From the NCBI RefSeq assembly GCF_964028515.1, contig NZ_OZ034788.1, positions 1,116,001-1,180,000 of the forward strand: a stretch of DNA of 64,000 bases. Reading direction: 5' to 3'. The notes beneath the pieces are model-generated. The model was not told where the DNA came from, did no database searches, and saw only the letters and a list, made by a program, of their open reading frames with translations. Below, one piece after another: positions 45,811-54,456 of this stretch. Source of the stretch: Wolbachia endosymbiont (group B) of Hofmannophila pseudospretella. Lineage in GTDB: Bacteria; Pseudomonadota; Alphaproteobacteria; Rickettsiales; Anaplasmataceae. Position 1 is the stretch's first letter, and every line of letters begins with the position of its first letter. Both the position numbers and the translations under genes were made by a program.

Positions 45811-47256
45811 ATGAAAGAGATGAGTACAGGTAAAGTAGTTAAAATAACTCAAGCAGTTGTTGATTTAAAATTTGAAGACGGGTTGCCTAAGATATTTAAT
45901 GCTTTAAAAAGCAAACTAAAATATAAGGGCAAGGAGCTAGTTTTAGAGGTTTCACAGCATATAGGTGACAATATAGTTCGTTGCATTGCTATGGATAGCA
46001 CAGATGGTATGTCAAGAGGTGATGAGTTTGTTGATACAGGTGCACCAATATCAGTTCCGGTTGGACGCTCAACTTTAGGAAGGGTTTTTAATGTTGTAGG
46101 GGAGCTTATAGATGAGTGTGGTCCGCTAAAAGGAAAGTATGATTTAGAACCTATACATAGATCACCTCCAAGTTTTACTGAGCAAAAGATACAGGAAGAA
46201 GTTTTAGTTACAGGAATAAAGGTTATAGATCTTCTTGCTCCTTATCTTAAAGGAGGAAAAATTGGCTTATTTGGTGGAGCTGGTGTTGGTAAAACAGTTC
46301 TGATAATGGAGCTGATTAACAACATAGCAAAAGCTCATAAAGGATTTTCTGTGTTTGCTGGAGTAGGAGAGAGAACGCGTGAAGGTAATGATCTTTATAA
46401 CGAGATGATTACTTCGAATGTAATAAATATAAATGAGCACGAAAAATCTCAAGCCGTTTTGGTTTATGGTCAAATGAATGAACCTCCTGGAGCAAGGGCT
46501 AGGGTTGCTTTAACAGCACTAACTATGGCGGAGTATTTTCGTGATCATGAAAATCAAGATGTTCTATTTTTTGTAGATAATATCTTCCGTTTTACTCAAG
46601 CTGGCTCTGAAATTTCTGCTTTGCTTGGAAGAATACCGTCGGCTGTTGGTTATCAGCCAACTCTTGCGACTGATATGGGCGCTATGCAAGAGAGAATAGC
46701 CTCAACTACTGCTGGTTCTATTACTTCTGTACAGGCTATATATGTTCCTGCAGATGATTTGACCGATCCAGCTCCAGCAACGACATTCTCTCATCTTGAT
46801 GCAACCACGGTGTTGTCAAGGCAGATAGCTGAAATGGGTATATACCCTGCTGTTGATCCACTTGACTCAACTTCTCAGTCTTTATCTGCTGAAATCATTG
46901 GTGAAGAACATTATAATGTGGCTTCTGAGGTGAAACGTATATTGCAAACTTATAAGTCGCTGCAAGATATTATCGCAATACTTGGTATGGATGAACTATC
47001 TGATGAAGATAAAATTATTGTTGATAGAGCTCGTAAAATTCAGAAGTTTCTTTCTCAACCTTTTCATGTTGCGGAGGTATTTACTGGCATGTCTGGCAAA
47101 TTTGTTTCACTTTCTGATACTATTTCTAGTTTTAAAGGAATTATTGAAGGTAAATATGATCATCTGCCAGAAGCTGCTTTTTATATGGTGGGAAGTATAA
47201 GTGAAGCAATAGAAAAGGCTGAATCAATAAAAGCTGAAGTTGGAGCCGGACATTAA
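45811..47256 (+). CDS. atpD: ATP synthase F1 beta subunit
   Basis: The catalytic subunit of F1 ATP synthase. Walker A GGAGVGKTVLI is near residue 155, followed by GVGERTREGNDLY, MNEPPGARARVALTALTMAE, the Walker B FFVDNIFRFTQAG, and ALLGRIPSAVGYQPTLATD. At 481 residues its length is standard. Starts at GTG 45808, ATG 45811 and ATG 45820 are possible. Only atpC follows; the other ATP synthase genes are elsewhere, as known for other Rickettsiales. Confidence 0.96.
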   Translation: MKEMSTGKVVKITQAVVDLKFEDGLPKIFNALKSKLKYKGKELVLEVSQHIGDNIVRCIAMDSTDGMSRGDEFVDTGAPISVPVGRSTLGRVFNVVGELIDECGPLKGKYDLEPIHRSPPSFTEQKIQEEVLVTGIKVIDLLAPYLKGGKIGLFGGAGVGKTVLIMELINNIAKAHKGFSVFAGVGERTREGNDLYNEMITSNVININEHEKSQAVLVYGQMNEPPGARARVALTALTMAEYFRDHENQDVLFFVDNIFRFTQAGSEISALLGRIPSAVGYQPTLATDMGAMQERIASTTAGSITSVQAIYVPADDLTDPAPATTFSHLDATTVLSRQIAEMGIYPAVDPLDSTSQSLSAEIIGEEHYNVASEVKRILQTYKSLQDIIAILGMDELSDEDKIIVDRARKIQKFLSQPFHVAEVFTGMSGKFVSLSDTISSFKGIIEGKYDHLPEAAFYMVGSISEAIEKAESIKAEVGAGH

Positions 47257-47261
47257 AGATT

Positions 47262-47603
47262 ATGAACACTTTTAAGGTGCAATTTTTTTCTCCTGATAAT
47301 CGAATTTCATTCGATGAAGTGGTTTCGCTTTCAGTCAATGGGCTTGAAGGAGAGCTAGTGATTTTAGCTTACCATTCTCCTTACTTAATTTATTTATTGC
47401 CTGGTATAATTACTGTTCAAATGAGTAACCAGACAAAGGAAAAAGTTGTAATTGATAATGGTATATTAGAGGTTGCAAATAATAATTGTAGCATTATAAC
47501 GAATCAAATTCAGGTTTTTGATCATTTGACTCATGATGAGGAATCATTAAAAAATAAGAGAGTTGGTATATATTTAAGTTATCTTGATGTCAAATCTCTT
47601 TAG
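47262..47603 (+). CDS. atpC: ATP synthase F1 epsilon subunit
   Basis: The 113-residue protein begins KVQFFSPDNRISFDEVVSLS and has the beta-sandwich of the family, with GLEGELVILAYHSPYLIYLLPG matching the usual GxxGxxgilpgHapl pattern. The C-terminal helical hairpin is short. It starts 5 bases after the atpD stop, so both are translated from one message. Confidence 0.88.
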   Translation: MNTFKVQFFSPDNRISFDEVVSLSVNGLEGELVILAYHSPYLIYLLPGIITVQMSNQTKEKVVIDNGILEVANNNCSIITNQIQVFDHLTHDEESLKNKRVGIYLSYLDVKSL

Positions 47604-47689
47604 GGGCTCTTTTTGTGTTCAAGAAATGAGTTTACTCTTGTCATTCCCACTTCAAGTAGCTGACACACAACTGTACGAACATTATGGTT

Positions 47690-47806
47690 CAGGGAAGATG
47701 TCATCCCAGTTTGTGACACTGGTTTTTCATAATCATTAAAACGTTGATTACTGTTATACTCGCAAATTTAACTGGATCCCAGTGTCGCGCACTGGGATGA
47801 CAAGGG
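47690..47806. repeat. Composite palindromic repeat
   Basis: The unit is a CCAGTTTGTGACACTGG half, a core TTTTTCATAATCATTAAAACG...ACTCGCAAATTTAAC, and a perfect palindrome ATCCCAGTG-TCGCG-CACTGGGAT (47776-47798). The core is repeated, inverted, at 52277-52320 and in part at 25665 and 51965. Confidence 0.75.
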
Positions 47807-47854
47807 GGACTTGACAAGAAAAGAAGGACTGGTTTCACATGCATCTGAACAGTA

Positions 47855-50566
47855 TTAAACACTTTCGTGCTGACTTTGACTACACGCCTGTGAGGGAATG
47901 CTGATTAAATTTAGAAATGAATTACAGTGATCATCATCACCATCGCTATGAAATGCGCTATCAAAGCTTAAAGACCTAGGGTTTTTTTCTGCATCTTGGT
48001 TATTTAGATATGGTTCTTTACCGTTTAGCTTTTCTTTTTCTTCCATTATTCTTTTAATTTCCAAAGCTTGATTTTTTACCTTTTCTTCCAATCTTTCAAT
48101 CTCAGCATAGCGCTTATTCTCTTCTACTATCTTTTGCTGTAATTGCAGTATCATCATTTCGATCTGCTTATCTTCAGTCTCTGGCGTTAAATCCGACTTA
48201 TCCCACTCTAGCTCACATTCCTCTTGTTCATCAGGTTCCAAATGTGCGTTGTGCTCACTTTGCAAATTTTGCATTTGAGATTTGAAATTCATTAAACGTT
48301 CATTCTTTACCTCCTGCTGTAATTGCTCTCTTATTTTCTCGATCTGTTCATCTTTAAGCTCTACCTTGTTCGTTAACTCTTCACATTTCCACTTTAGCTG
48401 ATCTACCTCTTGTTTACAAGATTCCAGATTTGTGTTGTGCTTATCATCTAAGCTTTGCATTTGAGATTTTAAATTCATTAACGATGTACTGTGTTCATCT
48501 CTCATGCTGTTTGCTTCCTCTTCATTTGCATTTGCCTCTTCTAACTGATTCACTTTACTTTTCAGTTTCTTTCCTTCTACATTGGCAACTTCCAGGTCTT
48601 TCTTCAGTTTTTTATTTGCCTTTTCAAATTCTTCCAGCTCTGTTGACATATTTGCTAGCTTTTCATTTTCTTGTGTCAGTTCATCTTGCAATTTTGCATT
48701 TTTTTGCTTTTCTCTTCCAAGTTCATCCTGTAAATCACTATTATACTTTTCTGACTCTTCAATTTCTTGCTTAGCCTCTATGATTTCCTGTTCTAATTTT
48801 TCTTGCTTTATTATACGGCTGTTTAACATTTGCTTTTCTTCTTTCAATAATAATAACTTTTTTTCTAAATCTGATATTCGCTCCTCTTTGCTTTTTTTTA
48901 TACTCTCATTATCGATTCTTAACTGATCAAGATCGTTTTTTAAATGAAACCTTTCTTCTTCCAGGTGAGCTAATGCGTTTTGCAGTTTTCTTAACTCACT
49001 TATCAACTCTTCTTTTCCTGCATTAGCAACTTCCAGCTTTTTCTTCAGGTCTTTCTTTTCTTCATATGCACCTTCAAGTTTTTGCGCTCTTTCTTCCAGC
49101 TCTGTTGACATATTTGCTAGCTTTTCATTTTTTTGTGTCAGTTCAGCTTGCAATTTTGCATTTTTTTGCTTTTCTTCTCCAAGTTCATTCTGTAAGTCAC
49201 TATTGTGCTTTTCTAACTCTTCAAGTTCTTGTTTAGCCTTGTCGAATCTATATTGTAATTCGTTCCTCTGCTCATTTAATTCTCTAATTTCTTGCTCAGC
49301 CTCGTCGAGCCTATATTGTAAATTGTTCCTCAGTTCATTTAATTCTCTAATTTCTTGTTCAGCTTTTGTAAGCTTTTGATCTAGTTGTTGTGAGTTAACT
49401 TCTGTTTGCACTGCAGCTTCTTGCAAATTAACTTCTGTCTGAGTTTCAGTTTCTTGAGAGCCAATTCCTATTTGAGTTTCAACGTGCTGCACAGCAACCT
49501 CTGTCTGAGTTTCAGTGTGCTGTAAATTAACTTCTGTTTGAGTTGCAATTTGTTGTGGATTAATCTCTGTTTGAGTTGTAACTTCTTGCAAATTTTGAGT
49601 TTCAGTCTGTTGAAAGCCAATTTCTGTTTGAGTCTTAACGTGTTGCACAGAGACCTCTGTCTGAGTTTCAGTGTGCTGTGAATTAACTTCTGTTTGAGTT
49701 GCAATTGCCTGAGTTGCAATCTGCTGTGTATTAACCTCTGATACATTGTTGCTAGTGAAAGAAAGAATAGGATTGCTTTTAGCATCATTTTCAAGATCTT
49801 TCATCTTTTCATCTTTATTGATTACGATATGTTCATTGTTTTGCAGATTAATAACAGCTAGAGCATCTTTATTCTTCTCCAATAATGCTTTGACAGCGTC
49901 ATGTAGAGAGAGACCTTGAATATATAATTCTTCATTTTGTCTTATTAATTCCAAAAACTCCTTAGGTGGCGATTCAAAATCTTTACCATTAAACTGTAGT
50001 ACTTTAGTTATACCAGAATTACTTACATTCATAACCATAGTACAGGTAACAGTTTTTCCATCCTTGTCCTGCACAGGCCAAGTGCTTGTCATTTCATAAT
50101 ATGCATCCTCTTTAAATTCATAATGTCTTTCCTTACCTTTTCGGTAAGCGTATATGTCATGCTTTTTATCGCAATAGATATTCAATGTGCTAATATCCCT
50201 TTCTTGCTGTAAGATATCACTAATTCTTATTGGCTCACTTCTATTGTAATTAATAAGATTAATGTTTAACACTTTATCAGAAGTGTTAGTTTCTACATAA
50301 AAAGCTCGAAGGTCTATGTCTTTGTCTCTAAAATACTTACTTACAGCTTTTTTTGCCTGATTTGCTAATTCTATAAAGTTTTTTTTAAAGCTTTTGTTGA
50401 AAGATAGATCTATATATGCTTGCTTCAAATTTTCATCATTTGTTAAATCCATGAACAAGTCATAAATCTCCCATTTGCTCTGATAGTATTCTTCTAGAAC
50501 AGTAATGCTATTTTTTCTTTTCAGTTCTGCTAATATATCTTTCAATATCGGGAAATTTGTTGACAT
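47855..50566 (-). CDS. Large coiled-coil protein with tandem TQT-motif array
   Basis: The 903-residue protein is a paralogue of 16951-19125. Its shared N-terminal region covers about residues 1-225. Residues about 278-393 are an 11-residue repeat of the form TQTEVNxQxxE with seven exact TQT motifs, plus degenerate VQT, TQN and TQI copies. A Glu/Lys/Gln coiled coil of about 460 residues follows, then a polar C terminus with DSAFHSDGDD (about 869). No membrane or signal sequence is seen. TQT is the core of the dynein light chain LC8 binding motif. I do not know the protein's function; a secreted host-interacting scaffold is inferred, not shown. Confidence 0.7.
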   Translation of the reverse strand: MSTNFPILKDILAELKRKNSITVLEEYYQSKWEIYDLFMDLTNDENLKQAYIDLSFNKSFKKNFIELANQAKKAVSKYFRDKDIDLRAFYVETNTSDKVLNINLINYNRSEPIRISDILQQERDISTLNIYCDKKHDIYAYRKGKERHYEFKEDAYYEMTSTWPVQDKDGKTVTCTMVMNVSNSGITKVLQFNGKDFESPPKEFLELIRQNEELYIQGLSLHDAVKALLEKNKDALAVINLQNNEHIVINKDEKMKDLENDAKSNPILSFTSNNVSEVNTQQIATQAIATQTEVNSQHTETQTEVSVQHVKTQTEIGFQQTETQNLQEVTTQTEINPQQIATQTEVNLQHTETQTEVAVQHVETQIGIGSQETETQTEVNLQEAAVQTEVNSQQLDQKLTKAEQEIRELNELRNNLQYRLDEAEQEIRELNEQRNELQYRFDKAKQELEELEKHNSDLQNELGEEKQKNAKLQAELTQKNEKLANMSTELEERAQKLEGAYEEKKDLKKKLEVANAGKEELISELRKLQNALAHLEEERFHLKNDLDQLRIDNESIKKSKEERISDLEKKLLLLKEEKQMLNSRIIKQEKLEQEIIEAKQEIEESEKYNSDLQDELGREKQKNAKLQDELTQENEKLANMSTELEEFEKANKKLKKDLEVANVEGKKLKSKVNQLEEANANEEEANSMRDEHSTSLMNLKSQMQSLDDKHNTNLESCKQEVDQLKWKCEELTNKVELKDEQIEKIREQLQQEVKNERLMNFKSQMQNLQSEHNAHLEPDEQEECELEWDKSDLTPETEDKQIEMMILQLQQKIVEENKRYAEIERLEEKVKNQALEIKRIMEEKEKLNGKEPYLNNQDAEKNPRSLSFDSAFHSDGDDDHCNSFLNLISIPSQACSQSQHESV
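49389..49735 (-). repeat. 33-bp coding tandem repeat (TQT array)
   Basis: About ten units of 33 bases encode 11-residue repeats inside the 903-residue protein. On the + strand they appear as recurring AACTTCTGTTTGAGTT and CCTCTGTCTGAGTTTCAG blocks. Such in-frame repeats gain and lose units easily, so the number is likely to vary between strains. Confidence 0.9.
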
Positions 50567-50997
50567 AGTATACCCCCTATTACTATTGTTCTGATAATAT
50601 ATTTACTTTAGGAGTGATTAAGCTATCAAAACTCCTTTTATATTAACCTTTTTAGTTGAATTTAATTGCGAGCGTTAAACTCGACCTTAGTCATTTTGTT
50701 TATTGTTCCTCACTACCTATTTATGTTACTATACTAATAGTAGCACTAAGTTTTAGGCTATGCAAGAATTTCTATTGGACGTAAAGCTAGTAAACTTCAG
50801 AAATTGGTTATGCTAATTCTGTTAATAAAATGCAACCAATTAAGGAAAGCGCTATACTGTGTCTCAGTGCAATATTTTCTTTCCTAACGGACTTAGAATT
50901 GAGTTGAGTTAAAAATCCGATTTTATTTAATACTTTTCAAAGATGACAATATTTTGTAAAAATGGGTTTTGAATAGGACAATAATTAGGACAATAAT
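50567..50997. other. AT-rich spacer with no clear gene
   Basis: No gene, palindromic repeat or RNA is recognised here. The last 24 bases are an exact tandem pair of TAGGACAATAAT (50974-50997), which duplicates the AGGA ribosome site of the following gene. Confidence 0.55.
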
Positions 50998-51639
50998 ATG
51001 GAAATTTTTCTTGATAGTGTTGATTTGAATGAAATTAAGGAGCTAAAAGAGTTCATTGATGGCATAACAACAAATCCTTCTTTGATAGCAAAATCTGGAC
51101 ATAAAGATAAATACGAAAATTTAGCAAGTGAGATATGCTCTGTTATAAAAGGGCCTGTTAGTGTTGAAGTTGTTGCAGATAGCCATGAGGATATGGTTAA
51201 GGAAGGCCTTAAGTTAGCGAAAATCGCTAGTAATATCGTAGTGAAGTTACCCCTTACACATGAAGGATTAATTTCTTGTAAAAAGTTGTGGACAGAACAT
51301 AAAATACCTGCTAACATCACATTATGTTTTTCTCCTGGACAAGCACTGCTTGCCGCTAAGGCCGGTGCTTGTTTTATTTCTCCCTTTGTTGGTCGTCTTG
51401 ATGATATAAGCTATGATGGCTTATCGCTAATAGAAGATATATGCACTATATATTCTAATTATGGTTTTAACACAAAAATTCTTGTTGCATCAGTAAGAAG
51501 TCCAGCGCATGTAATAGAGGCTGCAAAACTTGGTGCTGATTCAATTACTGTGCCAGCAAAAATACTTAGACAGTTAATTAATCATCCACTTACTGATCAA
51601 GGGCTTGCAATATTTGAAAAAGACTGGGGTGTAAAATAA
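50998..51639 (+). CDS. tal: Transaldolase, short TalC/fructose-6-phosphate aldolase type
   Basis: The 213-residue beta-barrel enzyme has FLDSVDLNEIKEL, GITTNPSLIAKSG, the Schiff-base lysine in VVKLPLTHEG (about 82), and CFISPFVGRLDDISYDG. It is the short type, which includes transaldolases and fructose-6-phosphate aldolases; sequence alone does not separate these. It probably serves the non-oxidative pentose phosphate route. AGGA ends 7 bases before the ATG. Confidence 0.92.
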   Translation: MEIFLDSVDLNEIKELKEFIDGITTNPSLIAKSGHKDKYENLASEICSVIKGPVSVEVVADSHEDMVKEGLKLAKIASNIVVKLPLTHEGLISCKKLWTEHKIPANITLCFSPGQALLAAKAGACFISPFVGRLDDISYDGLSLIEDICTIYSNYGFNTKILVASVRSPAHVIEAAKLGADSITVPAKILRQLINHPLTDQGLAIFEKDWGVK

Positions 51640-52407
51640 TAAATTTAGAAAATATAATATAAAAAGGACATAGGTACCATCTGTCCTTTAAAGACATGCA
51701 GGTTAATGATATGCGTAATTCAGAATTTTAAACATAATGATCCTTCTGTTAATAAAAAAGATTCAGAAAAATGTATACAGCTACGACCGAAGTATAGCTA
51801 AAATGTATTTTAACTGAAGATTATAGATTAACTGAATTGAAAAGCCTGCAGACGAAGATAGATTCCGAGCTCTAGAACACCTTCGCTGTGCATGGTAACA
51901 AAGCTATTAGAGTTTGTCAAGTAATTTTTTATCGTAATTTTACGAACGTGCCATGCCAGTAATTATATCTAGTTAAATTTGTAAAGTAATACAGTGTTTT
52001 CGATAGTTATAAAAAAGCTGGATTTCAGTGCTGGAGTAACATTTTGGAAATTGGGATGAAAAGAGGGAAAGTACTAGTTTGAAATTAAGTTTTCTGGATT
52101 CCAGCATCAAGTGCTGGAATGACAAGAGAGGAGTTCCAGGTACAGCTGTTACCTATAGAATGGCAGTACTAGAATGATAACAAACTGAATGACATATTTA
52201 ATCTCTATACAGATGTACATCACGCACCGATTTCCATTCAAGGTAATGTCATTCCAGTGCTTGACATTGGAATCCAGTTAGATTTGCGAGTATAAAAGTA
52301 ATACAACATTTTTGATGATGGAAGCCATTACTAGGATAACAAGAAAGGAAGTGCTGATTTCAGTGTTTATACGTTAGCCATGCATCTAAAAATTTATAAA
52401 CAAAAGG
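51640..52407. other. Gene-free spacer with several palindromic repeats
   Basis: No gene is recognised. The right half (51960-52370) holds two palindromes, ATTCCAGCA-TCAAG-TGCTGGAAT (52096-52118) and ATTCCAGTG-CTTGA-CATTGGAAT (about 52251-52273), each next to a copy of the core seen at 47729. Between them is ordinary AT-rich sequence. Confidence 0.7.
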
Positions 52408-52908
52408 TTACACTTCACAACTTTGTGATGGAATAAGTTTTTCAATGCTTTTCACGCAAAATTCAGTTATGTTATTAGCTATTTCATCAAATTTATGATT
52501 TATATCCTTACCTATTTTTTCATCTTTAATATATTCGTACAGAGTTAAAATAGCTATAGTTGAACATATTGCGATGAAACCAACTTTTGCTGTAATAAGT
52601 AATGATAACCCACCTGCAAGTATGGACACTACTCCAATAGCTAAATTTATAATTTTATTTTGTGTTGACTGGTTCTCTTTATCCTCTAAGACATTTGATA
52701 TTGCTTTTGAGGCCACTTTTATTGCTATTGCTGTAGTTGAGATTATAATGAACATTATAGCTATTTTTGCTAAAAGCAAAATTGATGGTAGCATTATTGT
52801 AAGCAACAATGAGCCAGCTCCTATCAGTAGCCACTTCTCATTTATTTTTTTAGACTGATCTGTATTGCTAAGCACTGCACCCTCCATTTTAATTAATGGT
52901 TTATTCAT
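52408..52908 (-). CDS. Unrecognised small membrane protein
   Basis: I do not recognise the family. The 166-residue product has three or four hydrophobic helices (WLLIGAGSLLLTIMLPSILL, IAIMFIIISTTAIAIKVASK, LAIGVVSILAGGLSLLITAK, VGFIAICSTIAILTLYEYI) with a short polar start and a polar C terminus ending CVKSIEKLIPSQSCEV. It faces away from carA and has the repeat-rich spacer on its other side. No partner is visible. Confidence 0.6.
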   Translation of the reverse strand: MNKPLIKMEGAVLSNTDQSKKINEKWLLIGAGSLLLTIMLPSILLLAKIAIMFIIISTTAIAIKVASKAISNVLEDKENQSTQNKIINLAIGVVSILAGGLSLLITAKVGFIAICSTIAILTLYEYIKDEKIGKDINHKFDEIANNITEFCVKSIEKLIPSQSCEV

Positions 52909-53024
52909 ATAGTATGAAATATGCGATGGTCAAGATATTTTTATGTGGAAAAGTTTGCGATTGAGTTTTGGCATGTTATTTAAAATTCTTATATAATATT
53001 TAAATTAGTTTAAGAGAGAGTTAA

Positions 53025-54116
53025 ATGCAGGATGCAGCTTTAGTTTTACAAGATGGCAAGTGTTTTTTAGGAAAATCAATAGGTAAAAAAGGCAAGTGTA
53101 TAGGTGAGGTTTGTTTTATCACTGGTATGACCGGTTATCAACATACTATAACCGATCCTTCTTTTGCTGATCAAATAATAGCGTTCACTTTTCCTCATAT
53201 TGGTAATGTTGGAATAAATCATAAAGATAATGAAGGAGAAAAAGTTTTTGCAAGTGGTGTGGTTATGCGTGAACTTTCTCCTATGTCTCACTCTTCTTCA
53301 TATATTAGCTTAAATGATTGGTTGGAGAAAAATAATGTGGTTGGGATATCGGGAATTGATACTAGAGCGTTGACGAGACATTTGAGAAAATATGGATCTC
53401 AAAATGGAATGATATGTCCTTCAAGTGAGGCGCATATATTGGATGAATTGAAGAAATACAAATCTGTGAATGGAATAGAAATAACCAAGAAAGTTAGTTT
53501 AAGTAATAACTTTAAAAGCGATCTTAATGCAAAATATAGAGTTGTAATTGTTGATTTCGGTGTAAAAATTAGTATAATCTCACGCTTAGTAGAACTTGAT
53601 TGTACGATTGAATTAGTCAAACCAGATACAGGTTTTGCTTACAAAATATTAAGCATGAACCCAGATGGTATAGTGCTTTCAAATGGTCCTGGTGATCCGC
53701 AAGAGATAGGGGAGAGTGTAATTTCAGAGATAGAAATTATTGTAAAGTCTAAGGTGCCGGTTTTCGGCATATGCCTGGGCCATCAATTACTTGCAGTTAC
53801 TTTGGGAGCAAAGACTGTCAAGATGGATATTGGTCATCGAGGGAGTAATCATCCAGTTTATGATCTGGAGAGTAAAAAAGTTGAGATAACTAGCCAAAAT
53901 CATGGTTTTGTTATTGATTCAGCTTCTCTTTCAAGTAACGTTGAGGTTACTCATATTTCTCTATTTGATAATAGTGTAGAGGGAATAATGATGAAGGATT
54001 GCCCAGTCTTTTCTGTGCAGTATCATCCAGAAGAGGCGCCAGGCACTCATGATTCGCATTATTTGTTTAGGCGTTTTATTGATAATATTATGTTATACAA
54101 AATGAAATCTAACTGA
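53025..54116 (+). CDS. carA: Carbamoyl-phosphate synthase small subunit
   Basis: CarA hydrolyses glutamine and passes ammonia to CarB for carbamoyl phosphate, used in pyrimidine synthesis. The N-terminal ALVLQDGKCFLGKSIGKKG and TGMTGYQHTITDPSFADQ are typical, and the class I amidotransferase domain has the catalytic Cys in PVFGICLGHQLLAV (about residue 249) with His/Glu in YHPEEAPGTHDSHYLF near the end. The 363-residue length is normal. CarB is not adjacent. Confidence 0.96.
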   Translation: MQDAALVLQDGKCFLGKSIGKKGKCIGEVCFITGMTGYQHTITDPSFADQIIAFTFPHIGNVGINHKDNEGEKVFASGVVMRELSPMSHSSSYISLNDWLEKNNVVGISGIDTRALTRHLRKYGSQNGMICPSSEAHILDELKKYKSVNGIEITKKVSLSNNFKSDLNAKYRVVIVDFGVKISIISRLVELDCTIELVKPDTGFAYKILSMNPDGIVLSNGPGDPQEIGESVISEIEIIVKSKVPVFGICLGHQLLAVTLGAKTVKMDIGHRGSNHPVYDLESKKVEITSQNHGFVIDSASLSSNVEVTHISLFDNSVEGIMMKDCPVFSVQYHPEEAPGTHDSHYLFRRFIDNIMLYKMKSN

Positions 54117-54129
54117 TTTCAGTTAGATT
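54106..54129 (+). terminator. Stem-loop terminator at the end of carA
   Basis: AATCTAACTGA and its exact complement TCAGTTAGATT (11-bp stem, 2-base loop) include the carA stop codon and are followed by the T-rich AGCTTTTATT. Confidence 0.6.
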
Positions 54130-54141
54130 AGCTTTTATTAC

Positions 54142-54170
54142 TTGATCTTTTGGATTTGGATGTTTAATAT
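54142..54170 (+). promoter_or_regulatory. Promoter of the tRNA-tuf-ribosomal unit
   Basis: TTGATC (54142-54147), 17 bases, then TAATAT (54165-54170) lie about 50 bases before tRNA-Tyr. Each box matches the sigma70 consensus at four of six positions. No later promoter is obvious before tuf. Confidence 0.45.
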
Positions 54171-54221
54171 TAGGGATAATAAAACTTAAGTTAAGGTAGT
54201 GTTCTCTTAACAGATTTTTGT

Positions 54222-54303
54222 GGAGGAGTGACCGAGTGGTTAAAGGTAACAGACTGTAAATCTGTCCGCGTTGCGTACGTAGGTTCGAATCCTACCTCCT
54301 CCA
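54222..54303 (+). tRNA. tRNA-Tyr (GTA)
   Basis: The acceptor GGAGGAG pairs with CTCCTCC, the anticodon loop reads CTGTAAA (GTA), a long variable arm (GCGTTGCGTACG) marks a class II tRNA, and the T loop is TTCGAAT. CCA is not encoded. It is followed 4 bases later by tRNA-Gly. Confidence 0.95.
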
Positions 54304-54307
54304 TTGT

Positions 54308-54378
54308 GCGGGTATAGCTCAATGGTAGAGCTCTAGCCTTCCAAGCTAGTGACGTGGGTTCGATTCCCACTATCCGCT
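54308..54378 (+). tRNA. tRNA-Gly (TCC)
   Basis: GCGGGTA pairs with TATCCGC, the anticodon loop CTTCCAA holds TCC, and the T loop is TTCGATT. It lies between tRNA-Tyr and tuf, the same order as in the tufB tRNA operon of E. coli. Confidence 0.95.
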
Positions 54379-54456
54379 CTTTTTTTTGTTGTATTTATAT
54401 AAAATCAACATATTATTTATTGATGTATTTGTATTTTAGGTAGAAGAGTTAAAGTT

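Noticed and set aside
47855..50566. Assignment of the coiled-coil proteins to the named Wolbachia effector TomO
   Set aside because: I recall TomO as a Wolbachia effector but cannot verify similarity from memory, so no name was given.
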